Shown here one piece after another: positions 13,780 through 21,654 of a stretch of 26,026 nt of DNA (the first letter of the stretch is position 1; every line of letters begins with the position of its first letter). The position numbers and the translations under genes were made by a program. The notes under the pieces were generated by a model, which did no database searches, was not told the DNA's origin, and was given only the letters and a program-made list of their open reading frames with translations. The stretch comes from a virus: positions 1 to 26,026 of the IMG/VR virus record IMGVR_UViG_3300036719_004377; one strand, given 5' to 3'.

Positions 13780-14574
13780 ATGCGGGTAAATGACACAACT
13801 CCAGTGTCCCAAACCCGCTTAAGTATTGACGGCAAACGTTATTACAACTGCAACGGTGTTCCTAAACCGTTGCCTTCTGTGACTACTATTCTGTCGTCCA
13901 CACAGACTGAAGAAACGCGTAAAAAACTTGCTGCCTGGAATCTCTCGAACCCTGGTGCGTTAGAAAAAGCAGCAAGCAGGGGAACATGGATCCACTCGGC
14001 GACAGAGAATTACATTCGTGGTTTGCGCGTCGAACCACCTTCAGAATATTTACCGTATTGGAAAGACGTACCTGAAGCTCTCGATGACCTCCTTAAGAAC
14101 GGTAAGGTTCTGTGGAGCGAGTCGCCGTTCAACCAACCGCAGTGGCACAAGTATGTAGGTGACGATGGTGTGGGTCGCCTGCACTACTACGACGATAAAA
14201 CAGAACAAGGTTACGCAGGGTGTCCAGACTTAATTTATAAAGACGAAAACAACGAAGTAGTTTTAGCAGACTTTAAAACAAGCACATCACCTTATTCTTT
14301 AAAGTTTCCCAAAGCTAATTCGGGAATCCCAGACAACGTACGAAAAGCTCTGATCTCTGGTGTATTTAAGGCCAAGAAAACAATGCTGCAGATGGCGGCA
14401 TACTCCTTAGCAGCAGAGAAATGTCTTGGCGTTCATGTGGACAAAACGAGAATTATTGTGTCCACACCGCTGCCTGATTACAGCGTACAGGTGTTTTCTT
14501 TCAGCCGAAAAGAGCTCGAAAAACACATGGAAATGTGGTTGCAAGTTCTCCGACAATTTTACGAAAACGCCTGA
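13780..14574 (+). CDS. RecB/Cas4-type PD-(D/E)XK exonuclease, 264 aa
   Basis: Motifs in order: LPSVTTIL (about residues 31-38), RGTWIHSATE (about 67-76, the RGT..H signature), a GCPDLI...VVLADFKTS core (about 147-167) giving the nuclease D and D-x-K residues, and LQMAAYSLAAE (about 207-217, the Q...Y motif). These match phage exonucleases of the RecB-nuclease family. They likely process DNA ends for recombination, matching the SSB-like gene nearby. Length is typical. The stop TGA at 14572-14574 is followed by an open extension in the +1 frame that runs to the next gene (see 14575-14668). It is probably expressed with the primase gene. Confidence 0.92.
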   Translation: MRVNDTTPVSQTRLSIDGKRYYNCNGVPKPLPSVTTILSSTQTEETRKKLAAWNLSNPGALEKAASRGTWIHSATENYIRGLRVEPPSEYLPYWKDVPEALDDLLKNGKVLWSESPFNQPQWHKYVGDDGVGRLHYYDDKTEQGYAGCPDLIYKDENNEVVLADFKTSTSPYSLKFPKANSGIPDNVRKALISGVFKAKKTMLQMAAYSLAAEKCLGVHVDKTRIIVSTPLPDYSVQVFSFSRKELEKHMEMWLQVLRQFYENA

Positions 14575-14668
14575 AGAACTTACAAAAAGCAAGCCAGAAT
14601 TTAAGTTTTTCCTAGGCTGCGCCTGGGTTCCGCCCGTGCCAGAATGGCCAGACGACAGTGAGCCATGA
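14575..14668 (+). other. Open +1-frame extension after the exonuclease stop
   Basis: After the exonuclease stop, the +1 frame reads PEELTKSKPEFKFFLGCAW then VPPVPEWPDDSEP, ending in a TGA that overlaps the primase ATG exactly (ATGA at 14665-14668). The composition is protein-like, and the ATGA junction is typical of real gene ends here. No credible start codon lies within it; the nearest in-frame starts (about 14426-14435) lie deep inside the exonuclease. Two slip sites are possible: TTTT at 14557-14560, or the GCC-TGA stop itself. It could be a programmed +1 frameshift, a sequencing indel, or a small gene with a non-standard start. Confidence 0.45.
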
Positions 14669-17403
14669 ACTATTTCTTTAGTCACAACGCAGAGGTAAAA
14701 AAATATATTGATCCTCGTGTAGGTAAATTAAAAACCGGTGGTAATTACGCGGCGTTTAATGATAACTGGGAAGCTTGGGAAGGTACTATTTACGATGTCG
14801 AAGACTTTGTGTCTCTTGGAGAAGGTTTATGTGCGTGGCATTTAGTAAATGGTAAACGAACAAAAAATGAAACGGGGTGTATACAAGCTGGCTTAATTAT
14901 CATCGATGTAGATAATCAAGCAGATGGCAAAGATGCTAACGGTAATAAAATACAAAAGCAGGAATTAGATGTAGCGGGTATAAACAACCTAGAGATATGT
15001 AAAAAATATTTAAGTCTCGCTTATTATTCGCCGAGTCACACAGAGGAGTGGCCTCGATTCAGGTTGGTATTTGGTTTAGAAAAACCGATCATTGATACGC
15101 AGTTCTACCAATGGTTTACAAGGCAGATTGCGCAGCAAATACCTGGAGCTGACGTCAGGGCCACGCAGGTCCCAAACTTGTTTTACGGGTGTAAAAACAA
15201 GGGCGACATCATATGCGTAACAAATAAATTCATACCCTCAAATAAAATCGATGAAGGTTTTCGGGCGTTTGTAACGATCCCAAAATCAGAAGAGTCACTG
15301 AGCGATCCGCAGAAAGCGCTGGAACTCGACGTTGATCCCGAGGGCATCCCGCTAACAAAGCTTTTGAGTCGATCTGTTCAAGGCATCCTCGACGGGGAAG
15401 CGGTTGATGATAGATCCTCGACGATGGCTATGGCCTTCAAAGAGATCATCGGGTGGGCGAACTGGGTCCGGCAAAACAACGTGCCCGTAAGCACGGCACC
15501 CCTTGACGTAGCGAACCGAGTGTTCTATGCTATTTACGAGTACAGCTCCGAACTGGATGGCAAGTTTTCTAGAATTTTAAATAGTATTACATCTGCTGAT
15601 ACGCTTGAACCTGCAATTGTCTTGAGTTCAGACGAAAAAGAATTAGCAGCTTGGAAGAAAGTCAAAGCAAACAACCGACAAGTTTTTGAAAGCGTCTGCC
15701 CAGAAAACGTCAGGCAACAACTTAAAAACAACAAACCAAAACCAAAAAATTCAATCTTAACTTTTGACGATTCGTCGTTTGAGTTAGATACCCCGTCGAC
15801 ACCAAATCAAATGTCAAATCAAACCCCAAACACACCGAGCCAGCTTATACAGCTGCAGACTAATAACAAGCAGTTTAGTGAAAACGATATTGCAGATATT
15901 ATTGTAAACAACTATGGAGACGATTTTTTATTCGATTCTAGTCTGGACGAGTTCTTCACATACGATGAAGACGAAGGAGTGTGGTTTATAAACGACGAAC
16001 ATCACATTAAAAGACGCGTTGTAAAAACCCTTGATACATTCGTAAAGGCTGGAGTTCTTCCTAAGTACAGCTCGGCCACGGTCAACTCGGTCTTCCAGAT
16101 CCTGAAAGCGAAGCTGCTGCGGTCAGCACGTGGAGGAAGGGCATCGATCTGGCAAGCCTCCCGTGGTCTCATCCCGTTTAAAAATGGTGTCCTGGACGCA
16201 AAGACGCTGCAGTTTGACCCAGGCAACAAGCGCGAGCTGTATTTCCAGACCAAACTTCAGTTCGATTACGACCTCTCAAGCAAGTGCCCTAAGTTTCTGA
16301 CTTGGCTCGAATGGGCAGTTGGCAAAGATAAAGTCATACTTATTCGGGCTTTCTGCCGTGCTGTTCTTACTGGATACACAACGGGCGAACGCTTTTTGCA
16401 CCTCATCGGTCCGGGCGGATCGGGTAAGTCGACGCTGCAGCAGATCTTGATTGCGCTCGCCGGATACACAGGCACGCATACAAGCGATCTTGAAACAATT
16501 GAAACCAACCGATTTGAGTGCCATAGTTTGATCGGCAAACGACTCCTGCTGCTGACTGACGAAGCGTCGTTCAGTAAGCGACTGGATACCCTTAAAAAAC
16601 TTACATCCTCCAGCGACACCCTCCGTGCTGAGCGTAAGTACGGTACGCAAGTTATAAATTTCAAACCAGAACTTCTGGTGTCGATCGCGAGTAACGAGCA
16701 CATTAGCTCCAGCGACATCAGTAGCGGTCTGGAGCGCCGAAGGCTAACGATAGTTATGGATAAGGTTGTTAACCCTTCAAACAGGCGCAACCTGATCAGC
16801 GTGTTTAACGATCACATCGAAGGCGAGTTTGCGGAGGAGTTGTCGGGTATTGCCACGTGGCTCCTGCAGATGGATTTCGCAGAAATGCGGGATGTGTTGG
16901 CCAACCCGGTCAAGTATTGCAGTGATCTAAACGAGTCCAACCTTGATGCGCTGGTGTTCAACAACCCGATCTGCGCTTGGTTGGCTGACTGCACACTGTA
17001 CGCTCCGAACAGCTACGCAGTTCTTGGGGGTGGTGCATTCCGACCAACGGTCGATGAATCTGAAAAAGGCTTCTACGTCAAGAATGCGTACTCAGAACTG
17101 TACGCATCGTACGTTAACTACTGCAAATCAAACGGATACAAGCACAGCGCGAAACCTCGTTTCGTTGACCGTCTTAAAGAAACCGTAACCAACGTTGTAA
17201 AGATCCCCGGCATCACACCGAAGTACATCAACGGAAAAGCAATCGTCACGGGACTTCGACTCAAACCTTTCGATCCCACGACGGATCGAGCTTCGATAGG
17301 AAAAAATAGGCTACCCTCTCCAATAGACTGGGCTGCAAACCCAGACATCTGGCAATCCGCCTTCGCGGAACACGACCCACAAAAACCACAATCAGATGAA
17401 TGA
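14665..17403 (+). CDS. AEP-type primase fused to D5-like SF3 helicase, 912 aa
   Basis: The N-terminal primase domain carries GLIIIDVDN (D81, D83), the metal-binding DxD of archaeo-eukaryotic-type primases, followed by RFRLVFGLEK near residue 135. A Gln/Asn/Pro-rich linker covers about 350-405. A D5_N-type region follows, and then the helicase: Walker A GPGGSGKST at 582-590, Walker B LLLLTDEA at about 625-632, and an ASNEH sensor motif about 45 residues later. This is the arrangement of plasmid/phage replicative primase-helicases (P4/D5 type). It should unwind the fork and prime for the family A polymerase. Base composition changes sharply inside the gene. The start overlaps the upstream frame; the end overlaps the next ATG by 8 nt. 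Confidence 0.93.
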   Translation: MNYFFSHNAEVKKYIDPRVGKLKTGGNYAAFNDNWEAWEGTIYDVEDFVSLGEGLCAWHLVNGKRTKNETGCIQAGLIIIDVDNQADGKDANGNKIQKQELDVAGINNLEICKKYLSLAYYSPSHTEEWPRFRLVFGLEKPIIDTQFYQWFTRQIAQQIPGADVRATQVPNLFYGCKNKGDIICVTNKFIPSNKIDEGFRAFVTIPKSEESLSDPQKALELDVDPEGIPLTKLLSRSVQGILDGEAVDDRSSTMAMAFKEIIGWANWVRQNNVPVSTAPLDVANRVFYAIYEYSSELDGKFSRILNSITSADTLEPAIVLSSDEKELAAWKKVKANNRQVFESVCPENVRQQLKNNKPKPKNSILTFDDSSFELDTPSTPNQMSNQTPNTPSQLIQLQTNNKQFSENDIADIIVNNYGDDFLFDSSLDEFFTYDEDEGVWFINDEHHIKRRVVKTLDTFVKAGVLPKYSSATVNSVFQILKAKLLRSARGGRASIWQASRGLIPFKNGVLDAKTLQFDPGNKRELYFQTKLQFDYDLSSKCPKFLTWLEWAVGKDKVILIRAFCRAVLTGYTTGERFLHLIGPGGSGKSTLQQILIALAGYTGTHTSDLETIETNRFECHSLIGKRLLLLTDEASFSKRLDTLKKLTSSSDTLRAERKYGTQVINFKPELLVSIASNEHISSSDISSGLERRRLTIVMDKVVNPSNRRNLISVFNDHIEGEFAEELSGIATWLLQMDFAEMRDVLANPVKYCSDLNESNLDALVFNNPICAWLADCTLYAPNSYAVLGGGAFRPTVDESEKGFYVKNAYSELYASYVNYCKSNGYKHSAKPRFVDRLKETVTNVVKIPGITPKYINGKAIVTGLRLKPFDPTTDRASIGKNRLPSPIDWAANPDIWQSAFAEHDPQKPQSDE

Positions 17404-17989
17404 CCTTCTAAAAAACTCGCTGGTAGCTGCGGCGGGAGTCGCAGTGGTCAGCACCGCTGCGATTGCAACCAATTCAATTTCAAGTGCTGTAGCAGCAATC
17501 GGTGGCGCTACGTTCGGAACACTGTGCATCCGTTCCGAAGAAAATAAAAAAGCTCGTAAACGCGAGGAAGCTATTCGTGTAGCTACAGCTTTTAAAAGTT
17601 TTTACGAGCGCAACAAAGGGGTGATCGTTCCCGAAGAAATCAGTTTCTTTGCTGACATCGATCTGCCCACGGCGACTGTGTTCCTCGATGCGCTTGCAGA
17701 ATCGCAAAACGGACAGAAGTTAAGCGTAAACAACACCGTTGCGTATGCCTTCCCGCATACAGAAAACGTGTTGGATACACTTACGAAAAATTCACAAGCG
17801 TGGGTTGAATCTAGAACCCAACCTGTTTTGGCTGAGAATCAAGCCCTGAAACAGCAGATGATGATGATCCAAGCACAAATGCAGGCCCAGGCTATGGCTA
17901 AGCAGCAAATGCCTGCATACACACCAGAGCCCCAGGTTGTTCAACAAACAACTTCAACAGATGTTGACCCCTGGAAAAATCTGCTATAG
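17396..17989 (+). CDS. Membrane-anchored protein with cytoplasmic domain, 197 aa
   Basis: The ATG at 17396 overlaps the primase stop by 8 nt (ATGAATGA). Residues about 8-47 are hydrophobic and small (AAAGVAVVSTAAIA and AVAAIGGATFGTLCI), enough for a membrane hairpin. They are followed by a basic stretch (KKARKREE) expected to face the cytoplasm. Residues about 60-130 (YERNKGVIVPEEISFFADI...FLDALAE) could be a winged-helix-like domain. The Gln/Met-rich end (about 150-180) looks like a flexible coil. It may tether the replisome or DNA to the membrane. No homologue was recognised. The last gene of the rightward replication run. Confidence 0.68.
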   Translation: MNDLLKNSLVAAAGVAVVSTAAIATNSISSAVAAIGGATFGTLCIRSEENKKARKREEAIRVATAFKSFYERNKGVIVPEEISFFADIDLPTATVFLDALAESQNGQKLSVNNTVAYAFPHTENVLDTLTKNSQAWVESRTQPVLAENQALKQQMMMIQAQMQAQAMAKQQMPAYTPEPQVVQQTTSTDVDPWKNLL

Positions 17990-18008
17990 TTAGGAATGCG
18001 CCAGGAAA

Positions 18009-18029
18009 GATCCCCCCATGAAGGGGATC
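18009..18029 (-). terminator. Stem-loop between convergent genes, likely thyX terminator
   Basis: GATCCCC (18009-18015) and GGGGATC (18023-18029) pair perfectly over 7 bp. On the minus strand the stem is followed by TTTCC. It lies between the stop of the rightward gene (17989) and the stop of leftward thyX (18039). Confidence 0.55.
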
Positions 18030-18038
18030 GTACAGGTG

Positions 18039-18794
18039 TCACATCGAGTCGATGAATTGCCAGCCTCTTAACCCGAGGCTGGCATCATTTTTTGATGCCT
18101 CAATTACCGCTTCGATCACAGAAGGAAGCAGGGCTTGCAGACGCTGCCCAATCTGATTCGAAATGTGTTTGTGTTCCTTCTGTGTTCCCGGTGCTGAACG
18201 GACACCAACGAAGAACAACCAGTTCCGCAATGTGCCTTGCATATGAAGACGCGTAGGCACGCACAGCGGAAGAATATTTCGAGCGCACTCCCTAGCCACG
18301 CCGGACTCAACCATGTCGGTGTAGAGCTCGGAGCACAGAGCATACGCGTGGCGGATACGGTCGCGGAACTCTTCTTCGATCAGCTCGTTTTCATACTCGA
18401 TACTGTTCTGCCGATTTTTAGAATCCTGAGCTCGGAGTTCAAACTCCGGAGCCATATTGGAAAGCTCAGCTAAAACATCTAAAGGATTGCAGTATCGCTG
18501 GCTAGCTTCTTGAAACGAGAAAGAACGGTGACGAAGAATCTGCGGGGAGATACTCCGCGAGGTATAAATTTCAAATGAAGCGCACACTTGCTCGAAGACA
18601 CTAACGTGCCCCTCGCGAATGCAGTGTGTTAAAAGTTTTATATACTCTTCTCGGTCAGGATTCTTCGTCGACACACGGGCGTGCTTAGCCAGAACACGCT
18701 CCGGATTGTCCGTAATCCAATCGAGCTTGACTTTGTGAAGTTCCTTAAGAAGCGGCACTGGTGTTCTGGGCTTTCTTACCCGGAACGATAGCAT
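18039..18794 (-). CDS. thyX: Flavin-dependent thymidylate synthase ThyX, 251 aa
   Basis: The ThyX signature RHRSFSFQEASQRY is complete (RHRx7S at residues 88-98). Upstream is the expected KLDWITDNPERVLAKHAR opening. The later ESGVARECARNILP segment and the LFFVGVR stretch are also typical. The enzyme makes dTMP from dUMP using FAD and methylene-tetrahydrofolate, supplying dTTP for phage replication. The start is uncertain. A TTG at 18845 would give 268 aa, the ATG at 18794 gives 251, and a GTG at 18758 gives 239. The ATG is chosen; its first bases overlap the 54-aa micro-ORF. A plus-strand terminator is embedded in the 3' end. Confidence 0.95.
   Translation of the reverse strand: MLSFRVRKPRTPVPLLKELHKVKLDWITDNPERVLAKHARVSTKNPDREEYIKLLTHCIREGHVSVFEQVCASFEIYTSRSISPQILRHRSFSFQEASQRYCNPLDVLAELSNMAPEFELRAQDSKNRQNSIEYENELIEEEFRDRIRHAYALCSELYTDMVESGVARECARNILPLCVPTRLHMQGTLRNWLFFVGVRSAPGTQKEHKHISNQIGQRLQALLPSVIEAVIEASKNDASLGLRGWQFIDSM
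18058..18093 (+). terminator. Terminator for rightward transcription, inside the thyX 3' end
   Basis: TGCCAGCCTC (18058-18067) and GAGGCTGGCA (18075-18084) pair perfectly over 10 bp with a 7-nt loop. A run of six T follows at 18088-18093. On the plus strand this is a strong rho-independent terminator for the replication operon. On the minus strand the same bases encode the ThyX C-terminus (ASLGLRGWQ), so one sequence does both jobs. Confidence 0.85.
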
Positions 18795-18909
18795 CAGTGA
18801 TCCGCTCGACAAGGCCGGGATTCTGCTTCGCCACAGCGCCTGCAAACCTGCCGGAGGTCGGCTTCATCTGAGACGGATCCATGTAGATCTGTGGGCCTGC
18901 GAATCGCAT
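18745..18909 (-). CDS. Micro-ORF before thyX, 54 aa
   Basis: An ATG-started ORF of 55 codons in a different frame from thyX, overlapping its first ~50 nt. The product begins MRFAGPQIYMDPSQMKPTSG and continues RFAGAVAKQN, ending KKAQNTSAAS. It starts only 2 nt after the previous micro-ORF's stop. The Pro/Gly-rich opening and a helical core (VAKQNPGLVERITDAIV) look protein-like. The chain of short gaps supports translation. Function unknown; similar short proteins are common next to phage virion genes. Confidence 0.5.
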   Translation of the reverse strand: MRFAGPQIYMDPSQMKPTSGRFAGAVAKQNPGLVERITDAIVPGKKAQNTSAAS

Positions 18910-18911
18910 GA

Positions 18912-19043
18912 TTAGGTACGAGGGAAGGTTTGCTGATACCGAAGTCTAGCTGTGACTTCAGACGGAGTTAAACCAGGCAAACGGACGGCTTCTAGACCTA
19001 ACCGCTGACCAGCTAACCGAATAGGAAAATCTGTGTCCCTCAT
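18912..19043 (-). CDS. Micro-ORF, 43 aa
   Basis: The ATG at 19043 overlaps the upstream TGA as ATGA, the same coupling seen through much of the window. The 43-residue product begins MRDTDFPIRLAGQRLG and ends LRYQQTFPRT, with the core LEAVRLPGLTPSEVTARL. It is basic and probably a short helix-turn-helix-like hairpin. No named family was recognised. The overlap with the 165-aa gene and the short gap to the next ORF are the main support. Confidence 0.5.
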   Translation of the reverse strand: MRDTDFPIRLAGQRLGLEAVRLPGLTPSEVTARLRYQQTFPRT

Positions 19044-19537
19044 TTAATTTTACCCATTTTTTGTTTGGATAAAGCTAACAAGTTATTCATCATGTTATGA
19101 GTCAGCAGAGGATAATCAGACGTAGCAAGCGGAGTCTTTACAAAGTTCTGCTGAGCCGGACCGGTTTGCTGACGAAGATTCATCCTGTTTGCGGGATTCG
19201 CTTCGATAAGAGACGCCATGTACTGAGCCTGAGACATATCGTCAGGGCTCTCAGGAAGGGGAATGTTCCGCTGGTTGTAACCGGGAGCACCAGTTAACTG
19301 AGTGGATTTTTTGATGTTCCCCTCGCCGTACTCGACTGGCGGGATCGGGGGGCGACTATAAGTTCCGCGATCAACGGCAATCTGAGTCGCCACGCGATTC
19401 GTGTTATCGAGCTGAGTAACGCGGCGGAGACCGAGCTGGGGCTCGACGTTGTACCCGATCAGACCAGGGGGCAGCGACAGTCCCGCCCGCGCTTCAGGGG
19501 CTTTTCCGGTGATGTCTGAACGGGGAACGATAGCCAC
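19040..19537 (-). CDS. Pro/Asn-rich hypothetical protein, 165 aa
   Basis: The start is GTG at 19537, in a TAGTG overlap with the upstream stop. The protein is rich in Pro, Asn, Gln and Gly (YSRPPIPPVEYGEG, PGYNQRNIPLPESP), so it is probably extended or disordered. Two short helices near the end (SQAQYMASLIEANPANR and HNMMNNLLALSKQK) may be docking segments. No enzyme motif is visible. Such proteins are typical of minor virion or tail-associated components. The LIEANPA motif recurs in the 73-aa protein at 24887-25108. Confidence 0.65.
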   Translation of the reverse strand: MAIVPRSDITGKAPEARAGLSLPPGLIGYNVEPQLGLRRVTQLDNTNRVATQIAVDRGTYSRPPIPPVEYGEGNIKKSTQLTGAPGYNQRNIPLPESPDDMSQAQYMASLIEANPANRMNLRQQTGPAQQNFVKTPLATSDYPLLTHNMMNNLLALSKQKMGKIK

Positions 19538-19761
19538 TACTTGTCGCCTCTGTTGGCACTTCTAGATCTAATTCTAAGATTATCTGAGCTGTTATCTAGC
19601 GGATTTCCATTTTTATGATCAACATCTTTCCCGTCGTGTTTCTGCGCACGACCTTCGGCTTCTAAACGCCTACGAGCTTTGTTCCTAGCAGCACGACGCT
19701 TTTTCTGTTCGTCTGTACCGTGGTAGGACTCGTATTCTTCTTTGTAGTTTCTATCGCTCAT
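19537..19761 (-). CDS. Small HNH-type nuclease-like protein, 74 aa
   Basis: The C-terminal half carries DVDHKNGNPLDNSSDNLRI, the 'D-H....G.P.-D-N....N-L' pattern of phage HNH proteins, followed by NRGDK. The N-terminal half is basic and helical (KRRAARNKARRRLEAEG). Such short HNH proteins are widespread in phages; some nick DNA near packaging or act as homing nucleases. Its start overlaps the previous stop as TAATG. Whether it is active is unclear from its minimal length. Confidence 0.75.
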   Translation of the reverse strand: MSDRNYKEEYESYHGTDEQKKRRAARNKARRRLEAEGRAQKHDGKDVDHKNGNPLDNSSDNLRIRSRSANRGDK

Positions 19762-19973
19762 TATTTATACTCCTTCAACTCGATATTTTGCTCCAAAATT
19801 TGATCCCTAAAAGATAAAGCTAAACTTTCTTTATATAGAGTCCACAAACCGGTGTACAGACCATCTGTACAACCAAAAAAATCGTATAAGTAATCCAAAA
19901 ATTTAGTGCGAGCTTCTTGCTCCGCCAGTTCCCAACTAATAAGAACGTTGTCGATAGAATCCCTAGAAGTCAT
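19761..19973 (-). CDS. Small helical hypothetical protein, 70 aa
   Basis: The ATG at 19973 follows the endolysin stop by 3 nt. The protein is acidic and helical (IDNVLISWELAEQEARTKFL), with an aromatic middle (YLYDFFGCTDGLYTGLWTLY). One or two of its helices are amphipathic rather than membrane-spanning. Its TAA overlaps the next ATG. It lies directly after the endolysin, a place where lysis regulators or antiholins are often found, but nothing else supports that role. Confidence 0.62.
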   Translation of the reverse strand: MTSRDSIDNVLISWELAEQEARTKFLDYLYDFFGCTDGLYTGLWTLYKESLALSFRDQILEQNIELKEYK

Positions 19974-19976
19974 GAC

Positions 19977-21215
19977 TCAAAAGGAAAGCGTTTTAATGTA
20001 CCACCCATCCTGTGGGCCGTCGACCATCCACCGAGGGCCAAGATTTTTTTTACTGTAAGCCAGGTTCGCTCCCTTTGTACTTATATAAGAGCCTCCAACT
20101 AAATCCAATTCCCCAAAGGGGTCATTAACAATGTATTTAGTGAGATCTGCAGTACGTCCAATGACGGTTAACCAGTGACCAGTCCCTGTGGGCTTAGCTG
20201 CAGTTCCTTTGTGTAAGAATCCGATTGGGACAGGGATCTGTTTAACTAGCAGGCTGTCAATGTCGTTCCAAATACCATCCTGACGGAACTGAGCTTCCAC
20301 GCCGTAATGACGCAAGGCTTTGATCTGAACAGCGGGATCGACGGTATCACCGAACGAAAATACTGTCTTTATATAATCATCATCAGAAGAGATCGAATTG
20401 GGTTTTAGATACTTCAGCAGCATCGCGCACGAACTTGAAAAACAAGTGCGCATAGGATCTTTTTGATTATCCCGTTGGGAGTAATAAATAACGGGAAGAT
20501 GTATCTTGTTTAATTTGACAGGAGCAGGTTCTCTAGGTTTAGGGTCATTAATAATCTTGAAATGTCTAGGGAAGAACCACCAGGGTTTTTCGGTGTCCGC
20601 TTGTAGGTAAATCTTATAATGCGTCTCACCGGGAACAAGCTCCACTTTGTCCCACAGGTGGGCACTACCCTTAGGGACAAATACTTTTTGCTCCGGTTGA
20701 AGCTCAGAAGATTCTAAAGGTTCACGTTTTAACCAAGTATCTTGCTGAGCAACGATTGATGCGGAAAGCACGGGGTTCAAGATTTTCCGTAAAAATAGCT
20801 GCTTTTCCGCTTCACGCCGTTTAATTAAGCCTTCCAACACTTTTCCATCAGCCTTAGTCCAACGACTAAACTCAGATGCGACAACAGTGCGATCGGCGTT
20901 TTTATTAAGAACGTTTAATAAAGTTGAGTTACGAAAAGCGTTTAGGCCGATGTTAAAAGAAAAACAAACAAGAGCATCAAATTCATTCTGATTAATTGAT
21001 ACTTTTACAGCCTCCCTAACACCTTTTTCAAAGTGCGAAACATCACTGCGTAAGAGCTTCTCAGCTTCGGTTTGGGTTATCTTTAGACCCTCGGTTACAT
21101 GAGGGCCTGTGCTGCCGTAACCTATCGTCAAAACGCCCACGGCGTCTCGGTACGAAGTCAAACGACATCCTTCGAAGCTCTTTAAAAGCTTCAAACCCTC
21201 TTCAGACAGATACAT
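19977..21215 (-). CDS. Bifunctional endolysin: GH24 lysozyme plus C39-like peptidase, 412 aa
   Basis: Residues 1-145 form a T4/P22-type lysozyme. The catalytic E15, D24 and T30 keep exactly the spacing of T4 lysozyme (E-9-D-6-T), in KSFEGCRLTSYRDAVGVLT. A linker with a possible SH3-like domain follows (about 150-225, KVELVPGETHYKIYL). Residues about 240-410 form a C39-like cysteine peptidase: Q247 (YYSQRD), C258 in the CFSSSCAM motif, H347 in GHWLTVIG, and N364/D365 in VNDPFG. Both domains look intact, so it should cut glycan strands and peptide cross-links. No signal peptide was seen, so a holin is expected to release it. Neighbouring small membrane ORFs at 21749-22525 are candidates. Confidence 0.92.
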   Translation of the reverse strand: MYLSEEGLKLLKSFEGCRLTSYRDAVGVLTIGYGSTGPHVTEGLKITQTEAEKLLRSDVSHFEKGVREAVKVSINQNEFDALVCFSFNIGLNAFRNSTLLNVLNKNADRTVVASEFSRWTKADGKVLEGLIKRREAEKQLFLRKILNPVLSASIVAQQDTWLKREPLESSELQPEQKVFVPKGSAHLWDKVELVPGETHYKIYLQADTEKPWWFFPRHFKIINDPKPREPAPVKLNKIHLPVIYYSQRDNQKDPMRTCFSSSCAMLLKYLKPNSISSDDDYIKTVFSFGDTVDPAVQIKALRHYGVEAQFRQDGIWNDIDSLLVKQIPVPIGFLHKGTAAKPTGTGHWLTVIGRTADLTKYIVNDPFGELDLVGGSYISTKGANLAYSKKNLGPRWMVDGPQDGWYIKTLSF

Positions 21216-21216
21216 T

Positions 21217-21654
21217 TCAGGCTTCGATGACGTCGATACCGATGCGATACTCAGCGCCGCTGCGACCCCTCAGCTGAATGTAGGTGTAGTAAGTGCCAGA
21301 AGAACCGATTCGCTGCGTGGTGGTGGAATTAGCGCGGCTACTTAACTTGGAAGGAGAAGCGGTCATCACTTCATTTCCGCTGGAATCAAGGATGATGACG
21401 TCGCCGCAACTGTTCTGATCGCGGATATTGACTTGCAGGAGACCCGTAGCGTTAATCGTTAAGGGGTAGTAATCGGAAATTCCGTATGCGCCGTCAGCAG
21501 CGTAGGTGCGAGCGGTGGAGTCAACGACCACGACGCCGCTGGCGTTCAATGAGCGACGTTGATCAAAGGCGGTGGAGTAGGCGCGATACTCGGTCGTCGA
21601 AACTCCACTGGACAACACGTTGTCTAATTCCTTGTTTTTCGTGAATTGCGACAC
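21217..21654 (-). CDS. Beta-sandwich fiber- or PPC-like protein, 145 aa
   Basis: The start is GTG at 21654. The sequence is beta-rich: YYPLTINATGLLQVNIRDQ, DVIILDSSGNEVM, then GTYYTYIQLRGRSGAEYRI. This fits the pre-peptidase C-terminal (PPC) or similar jelly-roll fold, which often occurs in cyanobacterial secreted and phage fiber proteins. A helical start (SQFTKNKELDNVLSS) precedes it. There is no signal peptide. The stop is 1 nt before the endolysin ATG (TGAAATG), suggesting co-expression. It may be a tail fiber tip or an adhesion domain; the choice is open. Confidence 0.65.
   Translation of the reverse strand: MSQFTKNKELDNVLSSGVSTTEYRAYSTAFDQRRSLNASGVVVVDSTARTYAADGAYGISDYYPLTINATGLLQVNIRDQNSCGDVIILDSSGNEVMTASPSKLSSRANSTTTQRIGSSGTYYTYIQLRGRSGAEYRIGIDVIEA

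Noticed and set aside
14426-14574. Start of an independent 80-aa ORF overlapping the exonuclease
   Set aside because: The overlapped part is Cys-rich and noise-like; only the part after 14574 looks coding, so a frameshift reading is preferred.
16266-16790. Minus-strand ORF of 174 aa within the primase-helicase
   Set aside because: Ser/Leu/Arg-rich antisense shadow of the helicase domain.
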